DNA of 64,000 nucleotides from Henriciella pelagia (GCF_002088945.1 NZ_NCSU01000007.1:372001-436000), one strand, 5' to 3'. Positions 18,175 to 27,276 are shown, counted from the first letter of the stretch. Program-made: numbers and translations. Notes: a model not told the origin generated them from the letters alone.

Positions 18175-19164
18175 TCACCCGTCATGCGGCCGCGCCACTC
18201 TCTGCACCGCCTTCTTGCGCTCGCGTACCGTGATATAACCGGCAGACACGATGATGATGGCGGCACCAATCCAGACATTTGCGCCCGGCAGGAAGCCGAT
18301 AATGATCAGGTCCGCCACTGTCGCCATCGGCAGGCGCAGATAGTCGATCGGCGAAATGAAGGACGCATCCCCCACCTTCACCGCCGAAATATAGCAGAAC
18401 TGGGCGATAAAGCCGGTACCTGCCATGAACACGATCCAGCCCCACGTCTCGAGCGACGCGTCGGACCAGAAGATGAAACAGAAAGGCAGGAGAAGGATGG
18501 ATGAGAGGATGTTTGCATAGGTCAGCAGCGCAACCGCTGAGAGCTCCGCCGACAGCGATTTCACGAGCACGATGGCAAAGGCGAGGAAGAAGGCGCTGGC
18601 GATGGCGCACAGCGTGCCCATGTCGAGATTGAGACCGTCAAAAGCGCCAGGCTGCCAGAACACGAAGATGCCGGGCAGCACCATGATCAGCACGCCGATG
18701 AAACCCACACCCGCAGCTCCCCAGCGATGCGGGCCGACGACTTCCCGCAGCACAACCGCCGCCAGCACGGTCACAAAGAGCGGCCGCGAAAAGCTGATCG
18801 CATTGAACTGCGACAGGGACATGGTGAAGAAATCGGACACCGCCACCATGGCCAGCGTGAAGCCCAGCGTGCCGAACAGGGACCGCAGCAGGAGCAGGCC
18901 AGGATGCTTCGTCTTCATCTTGTGGAGCCCGACGCGCAGGATCACTGGAACGGAAATCAGACACGCAATGAAAGAGCGCCAGAAGGCAAGGAAGACCGGG
19001 TGGACCTCCTTCGACAGCTCCTTCGACAGGACGATGTAGACCGTGAAGCCGATCCCCGACAGAACCATGAACATCGCGCCAAGGGCATTGCCAGACAGGC
19101 CCCGGGCCTTAGATTCGCCCTCTCCATCGCCACTGGCACCATTCTGGCTTATCTGATCACTCAT
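18175..19164 (-). CDS. EamA/DMT-superfamily transporter
   Basis: A 329-residue inner-membrane protein with about ten hydrophobic helices in two EamA repeats (first from ALGAMFMVLSGIGFTVYIVLSK, second from LCAIASAFFLAFAIVLVKSL). Members export small metabolites or amino acids; the substrate is unknown. The frame is open to a TTG at 19203, but the ATG at 19164 is preferred: it directly precedes the hydrophilic lead and has GGGA upstream. That ATG overlaps the ATG of the divergent 94-residue gene within a single CATG. Confidence 0.85.
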   Translation of the reverse strand: MSDQISQNGASGDGEGESKARGLSGNALGAMFMVLSGIGFTVYIVLSKELSKEVHPVFLAFWRSFIACLISVPVILRVGLHKMKTKHPGLLLLRSLFGTLGFTLAMVAVSDFFTMSLSQFNAISFSRPLFVTVLAAVVLREVVGPHRWGAAGVGFIGVLIMVLPGIFVFWQPGAFDGLNLDMGTLCAIASAFFLAFAIVLVKSLSAELSAVALLTYANILSSILLLPFCFIFWSDASLETWGWIVFMAGTGFIAQFCYISAVKVGDASFISPIDYLRLPMATVADLIIIGFLPGANVWIGAAIIIVSAGYITVRERKKAVQRVARPHDG

Positions 19165-19447
19165 GCAGACATTTTCCCAATCTGACCTCGATGCCATAGA
19201 CAAGTTGTGGCGCTCTGTCCCGGCTGATCATGTCTGGACAGGCTGGTCAGCCTCCGGCGCAGAACCGAAGGAAGTCTGGCTGTATCGCACACGCGCCCAT
19301 TGGCGCAAATTCCCGCTCCGCAAGACAGAGACCGGTTACGCCCTGTTCGACGAGAAGGATCGCAAGGTCGCCGACGCCGAAACCCTCGAAAGCCTGCTGA
19401 GCGCCGTGGAAAGCATACCGGGCCTGCGGACCGGGACAGACAGCTAG
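19163..19447 (+). CDS. Hypothetical protein, 94 residues
   Basis: No family recognised. It is a soluble, Trp-rich protein (WRSV, WTGWSASG, WLYRTRAHWRKF) with a C-terminal acidic helix (DAETLESLLSAVESI). Amino-acid usage looks natural and no other frame competes over most of its length. Its ATG shares CATG with the divergent transporter start, and its stop is three bases before the convergent SDR gene ends. No clear ribosome site is seen, so leaderless or weak translation is possible. Confidence 0.6.
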   Translation: MQTFSQSDLDAIDKLWRSVPADHVWTGWSASGAEPKEVWLYRTRAHWRKFPLRKTETGYALFDEKDRKVADAETLESLLSAVESIPGLRTGTDS

Positions 19448-19450
19448 CGT

Positions 19451-20335
19451 CTATTGCCCGCCTGCCTGCATGGCGAGGCGCATCTGTTCGGCCTGTTCCA
19501 CGCTGATCCCAAGCGCGTCCAGCAGCGGGCCGCCATCGGTCTCGTCCCAGCTGTGGCGCGGACCGACCGTCATGCCGCCATCGACGAGGAACTCTCCGCC
19601 TGTGATGAAGGCCGCCTTTTCCGAAGATAGATAGGCCGCCATTTCAGCAATATCCTTGCCCTGCCCCGTCCGGCCAGCCGGCTGCATCCGACCGCCCTGC
19701 TGCTCGACCAGCGCGGCCATCTGGTCGGCCTGCTCGCGCGACAGGCCGAGCGAAGCGCCAAAGATGGAGGTTGCGATGAATCCTGGCAGGATCGCATTGA
19801 CACGGATCTGGTATTTCGAGAGCTCTGCCGCGGCGAGCTTTGAGAAATGCGCAACGCCTTTCTTGGCGACTGAATAAGTGATCGGCGCATAGCCCGCACA
19901 CACGGCAGAGATGGAGGACGTATTCACGATCGACCCACCGCCCCGCTTCTTCATGTGAGGAATGGCGAGCTTGGTGCCCACGAAGACTGACTTCAGGAGC
20001 AGGTTCATCGTTGCGTCCCAGCCCGCCTCATCAAGGTCTTCGACTCCGGTCGGCGTACCGCCATGACCGGCATTGTTCCAGAGAATGTCGAGCCCGCCAA
20101 ACGCGCCCTCGGCTGTCTCGAACAGTTTTTCAAGGTCGGCGGTCTTCGTCACATCGCAATGCACATAGCGGACCCGGTCAGGCCCGAAACGCGCCTCGAG
20201 CGCCTTGCCTTTCTCGTCCTGGAGGTCACCGGCGACGATGTTCGCGCCCGCCTCTGCGAACACCTCGACACCGGCCAGCCCGATACCGCTCGCCGCGCCT
20301 GTGATGATTGCCACTTTTCCCGATAGATCGCCCAT
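19451..20335 (-). CDS. SDR-family NAD(P)-dependent oxidoreductase
   Basis: Classical short-chain dehydrogenase of 294 residues. It has the cofactor motif TGAASGIGLAG (about 12-22), NNAGHGG, the catalytic Ser in NTSSIS and Y-S-V-A-K for the YxxxK pair, and FLVDGGMTVGP near the end. It carries a C-terminal extension of about 35 residues (PRHSWDETDGG to the end) beyond the usual 250-residue core. GGAGG precedes the ATG. The substrate cannot be told from sequence. Confidence 0.9.
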   Translation of the reverse strand: MGDLSGKVAIITGAASGIGLAGVEVFAEAGANIVAGDLQDEKGKALEARFGPDRVRYVHCDVTKTADLEKLFETAEGAFGGLDILWNNAGHGGTPTGVEDLDEAGWDATMNLLLKSVFVGTKLAIPHMKKRGGGSIVNTSSISAVCAGYAPITYSVAKKGVAHFSKLAAAELSKYQIRVNAILPGFIATSIFGASLGLSREQADQMAALVEQQGGRMQPAGRTGQGKDIAEMAAYLSSEKAAFITGGEFLVDGGMTVGPRHSWDETDGGPLLDALGISVEQAEQMRLAMQAGGQ

Positions 20336-20416
20336 GGTTTCCTCCGATATCTGTTTTCATCGAAGGGGCGCTCGCATCCACTCCAAGTCAAGGCTCGCGT
20401 CGGGGAAGGAGAGGTT

Positions 20417-20450
20417 GTTTGACCCCCTCCCCGTCGGGAGAGGGTCAAAC
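20417..20450. repeat. Strong hairpin between the oligopeptidase and SDR genes
   Basis: A 15-bp stem with one mismatch, GTTTGACCCCCTCCC against GGGAGAGGGTCAAAC with loop CGTC, begins nine bases after the prolyl oligopeptidase stop. It resembles the CCCTCCCC/GGGAGGG outer arms of the large repeat elements elsewhere in the window. It may end the oligopeptidase transcript although it has no T run. Confidence 0.6.
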
Positions 20451-20458
20451 TGGGGACA

Positions 20459-22654
20459 TTACCGTCCGGCGGTGGGGAACAGCCGGCGGTTCAGGTAGGT
20501 GTATTCGAGCGCAGATCTGCGCGCAGTCTCTTTTTGGTTAGCTGCAGCCGAATGACCCCCGTCGATATTTTCATAATAATAGAACGGCTTATTAGCAAGC
20601 TCGAAAAGGTGCGCCATTTTTCGCGCGTGTCCGGGGTGCACCCGGTCGTCCTTGGTTGAGGTCAGGAAAAGCGGCGTCAGATAGTCTGCTGCAGGATCGA
20701 AATTCTGGTACGGCGAGATCTTTTCAAGGAAAGCCCGCTCTTCCGGCACGTCCGGATCGCCATATTCATCGACCCATGACGCCCCCGCCAGCAGCTTGTG
20801 ATAGCGCAGCATGTCGAGAAGCGGCACCTGGATGACGATTGCGTTCCAGAGGTCTGGCCGCTGCACCATCATGGCTCCCATCAGCAGGCCGCCATTCGAG
20901 CCGCCCATGATGCCGAGATGCTCGGACGAGGTGACACCCCGCGCGATCAGATCCTCGCCGACGGCGATAAAGTCATCATAGATGATCTGGCGTTTGCCCT
21001 TGAGGCCGGCCTGGTGCCATTGCGGGCCGAACTCGCCGCCGCCGCGAATATTCGCCAGGACATAGGCTCCGCCCTCTTCCAGCCAGAGACGACCGCGAAC
21101 CGCCGAATAGGACGGGTTCATCGACACCTGAAAGCCGCCATAGCCATAGAGCAGCGTTGGCGTGGTGCCATCGAGCGGCATGTCTTCCTTGTGAATGATG
21201 AAGTACGGGATCCTGGTTCCGTCGGTCGACGTCGCAAAGAACTGCTCGACCTTGAGCCCCTCTGTGTCGAACTTCGCCGGCAGGCTTTTGAGCGGCGACA
21301 CTTCGCCAGATGACACGTCGTAACGCAGCAGGGAGTCTGGCGTCAGGAAGCCCTCATAATTGAGGAAGACCGTATCAACATCCTTGTCCGCGAACGCGAT
21401 CCCGGACTGGCCCGTACCAGGCAGCACAATCTCGCTCGTGGTCCAGCCTCCAGAGCCCGGCTCAAGCGTCAGGACTTTCCCGACAACATTCTCCTGGAGC
21501 GACAGAAGCGCCGCGCCCTTGGCGATCGCCACACCATTCACTGCCTGACTTTCATCCGGGCTGAACACCAGCTCTACTGCCGGCAGAGCGCGCGTTTCGA
21601 GAAACGGGTCGAGTTCGAAAGCGACAAGATCGCCTGACTTGAACGCGACAGGCTGACCTTCCGGTGCCCAGTCCTGCTCCAGGGTCACCAGAAGCTTGCC
21701 CTGATAGACTCCTTGCGGCGTGGACTTTGGCGGGATTGGCAGCTGGACTTTTTCATCCTCGCCGTCCGGCAGCCACCAATAAGTGGACGTGAAAAATGTG
21801 TCGGATTCCACCGCCATCTGGAGGCGCGTTCCGTCTTCCTTCTCAATGATGGCGGGCCAGACGCCCACATCCGTCACCTCGCCGCGGACGACTTCAACAG
21901 CGTCAGACAGTGGAGTTCCACGCGTCCAGCGCTTCACGATGAAGGGGTAGCCGGATTGAGTGACCGTCCCCTCGCCCCAGTCGGTGCCAATCAGCACTGT
22001 GTTTTCATCGACCCAGGCGATACCCTGCTTGGCCTCAGGCGTGACAAAGCCGCCTTCCACGAATGTCTTTGTTTCAAGATCGAACTCGCGCTGTATCACG
22101 GCATCCTTACCGCCATCCGAGAGCGACACCATGCACAGCCACTTGCCGCCTTCCGGCTGGAAGCAGTTTGCGCCCTTATAGACCCAGTTCTTGCCTTCCT
22201 CCTCGGCCAGCTTGTCAAAATCGACGATGGTCTCCCATTCGGGATTATCCGTCGCATAGCTTTCCAGAGGGGTACGCCGCCACAGGCCGCGCACATTGGT
22301 GTCGTCCTGCCAGAAATTGTAGACCATGCCATCGCGGATCGACCCGTAAGGGATCCGCTCATCTGAGGTCAGCACGTCCAGCGCGTCCGTATAGTAATGG
22401 TCGTAAAGCGGATCGGCCTGCAGCTCGCCCAGCGTGCGCTCATTCTGCGCACGGACCCAGTCCAGGGCTTTCTCACCCTCGACCTCTTCCAGCCAGACAT
22501 AAGGGTCATTATCGCTTGTCGGCAGGGCGAAATCTGTTGAAGCGTCTACGGTCACGTTTGGTGGGTTCTCCTCGGGTGTCAGATTGGCTGAAGGTTCGGT
22601 CTGGCATGCAGCGAGCAGGCTCGCGGCGACTGTGGCACAAATGACGACACGCAT
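20459..22654 (-). CDS. Prolyl oligopeptidase family (S9A) lipoprotein
   Basis: A 731-residue serine peptidase. The N-terminus has a lipoprotein signal with lipobox LLAAC (about residue 17), so it is exported and membrane-anchored. A beta-propeller domain (about 70-440, beginning NDPYVWLEEVEGEKALDWV) precedes the alpha/beta-hydrolase domain. Catalytic residues are visible: Ser in MGGSNGGLLMG, Asp in TSTKDDRVHPGHA and His in ENIDGGHSAAANQ. It likely cleaves short proline-containing peptides in the periplasm. It is divergent from the Tat-exported amidase gene. Confidence 0.93.
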   Translation of the reverse strand: MRVVICATVAASLLAACQTEPSANLTPEENPPNVTVDASTDFALPTSDNDPYVWLEEVEGEKALDWVRAQNERTLGELQADPLYDHYYTDALDVLTSDERIPYGSIRDGMVYNFWQDDTNVRGLWRRTPLESYATDNPEWETIVDFDKLAEEEGKNWVYKGANCFQPEGGKWLCMVSLSDGGKDAVIQREFDLETKTFVEGGFVTPEAKQGIAWVDENTVLIGTDWGEGTVTQSGYPFIVKRWTRGTPLSDAVEVVRGEVTDVGVWPAIIEKEDGTRLQMAVESDTFFTSTYWWLPDGEDEKVQLPIPPKSTPQGVYQGKLLVTLEQDWAPEGQPVAFKSGDLVAFELDPFLETRALPAVELVFSPDESQAVNGVAIAKGAALLSLQENVVGKVLTLEPGSGGWTTSEIVLPGTGQSGIAFADKDVDTVFLNYEGFLTPDSLLRYDVSSGEVSPLKSLPAKFDTEGLKVEQFFATSTDGTRIPYFIIHKEDMPLDGTTPTLLYGYGGFQVSMNPSYSAVRGRLWLEEGGAYVLANIRGGGEFGPQWHQAGLKGKRQIIYDDFIAVGEDLIARGVTSSEHLGIMGGSNGGLLMGAMMVQRPDLWNAIVIQVPLLDMLRYHKLLAGASWVDEYGDPDVPEERAFLEKISPYQNFDPAADYLTPLFLTSTKDDRVHPGHARKMAHLFELANKPFYYYENIDGGHSAAANQKETARRSALEYTYLNRRLFPTAGR

Positions 22655-22740
22655 CAGGGCATCGCCGTTCTGTAGGCTGTCTGGCTATTGCATGTCGCCA
22701 ACTTAATGTGAAAATTCATTTCGCAAACAGGGAAGCGCTC

Positions 22741-24468
22741 ATGAAAGTCACGACGAGACGCAATCTTCTGAAGGCAGGAGCAGCAGGACTTGGCGGACTG
22801 GCCGCCCTGTCGGGGCGCAGCGCCGCACAGGAGGGTGAAGAGGCAGCCATGACCCCTGACACACTCATCAATGCCGAGAAGGTTGCGGGCGTCAGCTTCA
22901 CGGCTGCCGAACGCGAACAGATGGTCTCCACCATTGAAGATCAGCTGAGCGCCATTCAGCAGCTGCGTGCCTTCGAAAAGCCGAACGACCTTGCCCCCGC
23001 CCAGACCTTCGATCCACGCCTGCCCGGCGTCACCTATCAGACCCATCTTGGCAGGAACGCCCTCATCCCCTCGCGGGTCGAGGCCCGCCCACTGCCATCT
23101 GACGACGCAGACATTGCCTTCGCACCGGTGTCGCAACTGGCGGACTGGATTCGCCGCGGCCTCGTCACATCGCGTCAGCTGACGGATATCTACCTCGCCC
23201 GCATCGACGAAATCGATCCCAAACTCCACGCCTGGATCACCGTCATGCCGGAGCGCGCCCGCGCCGAAGCCGATGCCATGGATGCTGAAATTCGCGCGGG
23301 GCGCTATCGCGGGCCATTGCACGGCATTCCTTATGGCCTGAAAGACCTGTTCGACGCAGCCGGAGCCAAAACCACCTGGGGCGCAAAACCCTATAGCGAC
23401 GGCGATGTGAAATCGGCTGACAGCACCGTGGTGCGCAAGCTCGCCTCGGCCGGCGCTGTGCTTCTCGGCAAGACGACCTGCGGCGCTCTGGCTTATGGCG
23501 ACATCTGGTTCGACGAGGTCACCCGCAACCCCTTTGACCCGCGCGAGGGATCATCCGGCTCAAGCGCGGGCTCAGCCAGCTCCGTTGCAGCCGGCCTTTG
23601 CGGCTTCGCAATTGGCACCGAGACTCTGGGATCGCTCGTCTCTCCGTCGCATCGTTGTGGCGGGTCTGCCCTGCGTCCAACATTTGGACGCGTATCGCGC
23701 GCCGGCGGCATGGCGCTTTGCTGGTCGCTGGACAAGGTCGGCCCAATGGCGCGCAGCGTCGAGGACCTTGCCTATGTCCTGCAGGCCATCAGCGGCTATG
23801 ACGCAGCAGACCCCAGTTCGCTGGAAGCCGGCTTTTCCTACGCGCCAATGGAAGATGTATCCGGCCTGAAACTCGGCTTTGACGAAGCCTGGCGCGAGAA
23901 TGCGACAGAGGCTGAACTTGAAGCCTTCGATATCGCCCTGTCGCTCGGCGCCGAAATCGTCCCGTTCAAGACACCCGACCTGCCGCAAAGCCCGCTCCCA
24001 CAGCAATTGCTGGCTGAGGCAGCCGCTGCCTTCGAAGCGCTGACGCTCAATGATCTCGACGATGAAATGGTCTGGCAGGAAGACGCCGCATGGCCGAACA
24101 GTTTCCGCGCGGCCCGCTTCCTCACAGCCGCCGACATCATCAATGTGGACCGCCTCCGCCGCCGCTGGATGCAGGCCATGCACCAAGCCTTTGAAGGCGT
24201 CGATCTCGTTATCGGGCCGAATTTCGCCTCCGGCCTCCTGACACCGACAAATTTCACCGGCCATCCCTGCCTTGTCATGCGTGCCGGCTTTCAGGAGACC
24301 AGGCCGCGCACCATTTTCGGCGCGCCATCTGACCCGGATGCTCCGCCAGCGCAGACGCCCGTCGCCATTTCGCTCTGGGCCCCGCTCTTCCAGGAAGCAA
24401 AGCTGCTGGCCTTCGGCGCCGTACTTGAGCGCGAACTTGGTGTCGCAGCCACGAGACCGGACCTTTGA
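22741..24468 (+). CDS. Tat-exported amidase-signature family hydrolase
   Basis: A 575-residue amidase with a twin-arginine signal (TTRRNLLKAGAAGLGGLAALSG), so it is exported folded. The Ser-cisSer-Lys triad can be placed at Lys201 (GIPYGLKDLFD), Ser274 and Ser298 (GTETLGSLVSP). The frame is open from a GTG at 22708, but the ATG at 22741 follows GGGAAG and starts right at the signal peptide. Substrate unknown; GatA and FAAH are distant relatives. Its last bases overlap the TTG start of the ArsC-like gene, suggesting coupling. Confidence 0.9.
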   Translation: MKVTTRRNLLKAGAAGLGGLAALSGRSAAQEGEEAAMTPDTLINAEKVAGVSFTAAEREQMVSTIEDQLSAIQQLRAFEKPNDLAPAQTFDPRLPGVTYQTHLGRNALIPSRVEARPLPSDDADIAFAPVSQLADWIRRGLVTSRQLTDIYLARIDEIDPKLHAWITVMPERARAEADAMDAEIRAGRYRGPLHGIPYGLKDLFDAAGAKTTWGAKPYSDGDVKSADSTVVRKLASAGAVLLGKTTCGALAYGDIWFDEVTRNPFDPREGSSGSSAGSASSVAAGLCGFAIGTETLGSLVSPSHRCGGSALRPTFGRVSRAGGMALCWSLDKVGPMARSVEDLAYVLQAISGYDAADPSSLEAGFSYAPMEDVSGLKLGFDEAWRENATEAELEAFDIALSLGAEIVPFKTPDLPQSPLPQQLLAEAAAAFEALTLNDLDDEMVWQEDAAWPNSFRAARFLTAADIINVDRLRRRWMQAMHQAFEGVDLVIGPNFASGLLTPTNFTGHPCLVMRAGFQETRPRTIFGAPSDPDAPPAQTPVAISLWAPLFQEAKLLAFGAVLERELGVAATRPDL

Positions 24469-24947
24469 AGACGCGCAACGTCCTCATACTCTGCACGGGC
24501 AATTCGGCGCGGTCCATCATTGGCGAAGTCATTGCCTCAAGCCTGCCGGACATGCGCGGCTATAGCGGCGGGTCGAGGCCCCGCGGCGAACTTCACGCCA
24601 TGGCGCTCAGCGTGCTGGAGTCGAAGGGCCACAATATCTGGGACCTCGAATCGAAAAGCTGGGATGTCTATGCAGAGCCGGGCGCACCCCGGATGGATAT
24701 CGTCATCACCGTCTGCGACAGCGCAGCGGGAGAATCCTGCCCCGTCTGGCCGGGCCACCCCGTCCAGGTCCATTGGGGCTTGCCGGACCCTGCCGCCGTC
24801 GAGCAGATGTCGCGCCAGCGTATCGCCTTCGAGGACACTTATGCCGCGCTCTACAAACGCCTCTCCAGACTGGCTGAGATTGACTTCGAACCCTTGCGCG
24901 ATGCTGAACTCAAAACCGCCGCGCAGGACATTCACAAGACCTCGTAA
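24465..24947 (+). CDS. ArsC-like low-molecular-weight phosphatase
   Basis: A 160-residue protein of the LMW-PTP fold, thioredoxin-coupled arsenate reductase branch. The P-loop LCTGNSARS (about 10-18) gives the nucleophilic Cys and Arg, and HWGLPDPAA contains the Asp-Pro general acid. A second Cys is in VITVCDSAAGESCPVWPG, as in the Cys relay of arsenate reductases. It starts with TTG overlapping the amidase TGA in TTGA. No arsR or arsB is nearby, so arsenate reduction is possible but a phosphatase role cannot be excluded. Confidence 0.82.
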   Translation: MKTRNVLILCTGNSARSIIGEVIASSLPDMRGYSGGSRPRGELHAMALSVLESKGHNIWDLESKSWDVYAEPGAPRMDIVITVCDSAAGESCPVWPGHPVQVHWGLPDPAAVEQMSRQRIAFEDTYAALYKRLSRLAEIDFEPLRDAELKTAAQDIHKTS

Positions 24948-25457
24948 TCAGTTCGGCAGCACCGTCCGCCAGAAGGAAACGGAAGTTTCGATCTGGCCGA
25001 GCGCATCCCTGAGTATGGCCTGATCGGCCTCTCCAACCATGAAGCGCCGCACTGGCTGTGTCAGGGCAAGATGCCGGACCAGCCCGACCGCCACCATCAG
25101 CCCGTCCGGCAGCCGCACTGCGTCCACCTTTGTCCCTGTCGGGCGTGGATGCATCACATCATTGCGCGCCGCCACAACATGTTCGAAGGCGCGGTGGTCT
25201 GCAGGTTTCATCGGCGCGGTGAATGGCTGCTCCAGAACCGTCTCATCAGCAATGCGCGCGACGAGTTCATTCGGACCCGGCATCAGCGGCAATTCGGTGC
25301 CAGCCTCTGACAAGGCCATGATCGCAGCCTGCTGCACCATCAGCACAGCGCCCGTCACCAGCCAGGGCAGGCTTGAGTCCACTTCCGGGACCATGCCTGC
25401 ATGCGATGCGGTAAATTTCGCTGTGTCTGCGAGCGGAGCGGAGAGGGGATGGGCCAT
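24948..25457 (-). CDS. Hypothetical protein with an HEPN-like R-N-x3-H motif
   Basis: No family recognised with certainty. Of 169 residues it looks mainly helical, with no signal peptide. Residues 89-107 read RAFEHVVAARNDVMHPRP: Arg98-Asn99-x3-His103 fits the Rx4-6H motif, with a polar residue after Arg, seen in HEPN-domain RNases. There is no adjacent nucleotidyltransferase (MNT) gene. The 3' end is directly against the ArsC-like stop, and the upstream neighbour is a redoxin gene 42 bases away. Function is open. Confidence 0.65.
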   Translation of the reverse strand: MAHPLSAPLADTAKFTASHAGMVPEVDSSLPWLVTGAVLMVQQAAIMALSEAGTELPLMPGPNELVARIADETVLEQPFTAPMKPADHRAFEHVVAARNDVMHPRPTGTKVDAVRLPDGLMVAVGLVRHLALTQPVRRFMVGEADQAILRDALGQIETSVSFWRTVLPN

Positions 25458-25499
25458 GCCTTCCCTGTCTAGAGGGCATGGCTTCCCGGTTCCAGCGGT

Positions 25500-26090
25500 T
25501 TAGCTTCCCGCTGCCTCATTGAGGTCAATCGCGGTCTGGGTGACGACCTCCACGGGTGGGCGGTCCTTGTAGCCCTCCTCGCGCAGCACCGCCGCCACAG
25601 TTCCATCAGCATCGACAAAGACGATTGCCGGATGCGGCACGCCCCAATATTTCGACCCTTTCGGCATGTCCTCGTTGAGAAGCCCGAACGCCATTATGGC
25701 TGCCGAGTCCGGGTCCGATGCGAGCGTGTAGGTAAGCTCCTTCTTCGCCGCAAAATCTGCCAGGGTCTCTGTGTCATCATACGACACCAGCACGAGTGGC
25801 CATCCCGCCGCTTCAAGCGGCGCATTCGCGGCCTCCAGCTCTGCCGCCTGTTTCTGGCAATAGGGGCACCAGTCGAGCGACCGCACAAAGCTGATCGCCA
25901 CGCCATTCGTGCCAGTGAGCGCGTCGAGCGAGACCTCAGTCCCATCCGGCCGGACCAGTGAGACGTCTGGCGCAGCACTGCCCACTTCCGGGCCGATCGC
26001 TGCGCCGACCTGAATCTGGTCCTGTTCGGCGACTGCTGGCGCGGCGGCAAGGCCAGCGAGGATGAGAGCGGCGAGACTGGTGCGGATCAT
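25500..26090 (-). CDS. Exported AhpC/TSA-type redoxin
   Basis: A 196-residue thioredoxin-fold protein with an N-terminal signal peptide (ALILAGLAAAPAVAEQ), so periplasmic. The redox centre is in SLDWCPYCQKQ (C-x2-C), and the peroxiredoxin/TlpA-like layout is visible (APDVSLVRPDGTEVSL, GVPHPAIVFVDADGTV). It could reduce peroxides or protein disulfides; the WCPYC text favours a thiol-disulfide role. The ATG is preceded by GGAGC. It is on the same strand as, and 42 bases before, the HEPN-like gene. Confidence 0.85.
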   Translation of the reverse strand: MIRTSLAALILAGLAAAPAVAEQDQIQVGAAIGPEVGSAAPDVSLVRPDGTEVSLDALTGTNGVAISFVRSLDWCPYCQKQAAELEAANAPLEAAGWPLVLVSYDDTETLADFAAKKELTYTLASDPDSAAIMAFGLLNEDMPKGSKYWGVPHPAIVFVDADGTVAAVLREEGYKDRPPVEVVTQTAIDLNEAAGS

Positions 26091-26163
26091 GGGGAGCTCC
26101 TTGATTGGGTATGTCCCCCGCTCTAATCGCGAACGCCATCACACGCACCTCACAATTATGTGG

Positions 26164-26712
26164 TCAGGCTTTCGAGCCGCGGTTTTGCCGCCACTGCTCG
26201 GCGGTCTGGCCGTAGACATCCCACATCATGCCTTCGAATGGCGGCGGGGTCGGCGCCTTGCGCAGATACTGGCTGCCCAGCCGCTCTGCGACCCGGACCG
26301 AGGCGGCATTCTCCGGCAGGATCGTATGGATCACTTCCTGCCAGCCCAGCGTGTCGACGACATAGTCCATCGCCGCTGCCGCACCTTCGGTCGCATAGCC
26401 TTTGCCCCAGGACGAGCGCGCCAGCCCCCATCCGATCTCGGTGCCCGGCCAGCCATGCGGCCGCCAGGGACCGAGCCGGCCAACCCATTGGCCGCTCGAC
26501 TTTTCGATGACGGAAAACATGGAGAAGCCCTCAATGGTCCAGGCTCCGGCCATGCCGCAAACCGACCGCCAGGTCAGCTCCGGCCCCTGCGTCCCTCCGA
26601 GATATTTCATGACCTCCTCATCGGCATGCAGGGCACACCATGGCTCGAAATCTTCCGCCCTGGGCGGACGCAGGATAAGTCGCTCGGTTTCAAGCGTGGG
26701 GCCAATAGCCAT
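26164..26712 (-). CDS. GNAT-family N-acetyltransferase
   Basis: A 182-residue acetyltransferase of the RimJ/RimL-like subgroup: TLETERLILRPPRAEDFEPW at the start, the acetyl-CoA loop region EIGWGLARSSWGKGYATEGAA, and HTILPENAASVRVAERLG for motif B. The Trp at FEGMMWDVYG closes the fold. It is divergent from the HxlR-type regulator gene with a 105-base shared promoter region, so it could be that regulator's target. The acceptor is unknown. Confidence 0.88.
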   Translation of the reverse strand: MAIGPTLETERLILRPPRAEDFEPWCALHADEEVMKYLGGTQGPELTWRSVCGMAGAWTIEGFSMFSVIEKSSGQWVGRLGPWRPHGWPGTEIGWGLARSSWGKGYATEGAAAAMDYVVDTLGWQEVIHTILPENAASVRVAERLGSQYLRKAPTPPPFEGMMWDVYGQTAEQWRQNRGSKA

Positions 26713-26817
26713 GTCGCACCTTTCTCTCGGTATGGGCAGGCCTGTCGGTCTAGACGAGTTTCATCCCTGCGCGAAGGGGCTGGATTTGGAAGGCGAACCC
26801 ATGCAGGGTCCACAATC

Positions 26818-27276
26818 ATGATCCCGCTCTCTCGCAAATCGCCCGTCCCGCCCGAAGACTGCAACCTCGCCAAGGCGATCGAACAGATCGGGGATCGCTG
26901 GACGATGCTGATCCTGCGATCAGCACTTTACGGCATCCGGCGTTTCGATGACTTCCAGTCCGAGCTCGGCACACCCCGCACCATCCTCTCAGGCCGCCTG
27001 AAATCACTGGTCGAAGCCGGGCTACTCGCAAAGCGCGCCTACAAGGTGGAGGGCCGACGCGCGCGTCCCGAATATGTCCTCACGGCCAAGGGCGAGGCGC
27101 TTCGTCCCATTCTGATCGCCCTCACCCAATGGGGGGATACCTGGCTCGATGGCGACGGCCAGCCGCCCGTCAGCTTCACCGATGCGAGAAGCCGCGAGGC
27201 TGTCCGCGCCGCCTTTGTCGACAGCAGCGGACGCGAAGTGCAGCCGGACAATCTGCGGATCGTCCTGCGGCGCTAG
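26818..27276 (+). CDS. HxlR-family winged-helix regulator
   Basis: A 152-residue transcription factor with the HxlR signature CNLAKAIEQIGDRWTMLILRSALYGIRRFDDF followed by TPRTILSGRLKSLVEAGLLAKRAY, the recognition helix and wing. Members are dimeric DNA-binding regulators responding to aldehydes, quinones or redox stress; there is one N-terminal Cys, at position 15, where redox-sensing HxlR proteins also have one. The open frame extends far upstream, but the ATG at 26818 follows CAGGG and matches the family start. Divergent from a GNAT gene. Confidence 0.88.
   Translation: MIPLSRKSPVPPEDCNLAKAIEQIGDRWTMLILRSALYGIRRFDDFQSELGTPRTILSGRLKSLVEAGLLAKRAYKVEGRRARPEYVLTAKGEALRPILIALTQWGDTWLDGDGQPPVSFTDARSREAVRAAFVDSSGREVQPDNLRIVLRR

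Noticed and set aside
26062-26817. Long in-frame extension upstream of the HxlR regulator
   Set aside because: It covers the GNAT gene on the other strand; the family starts at 26818.
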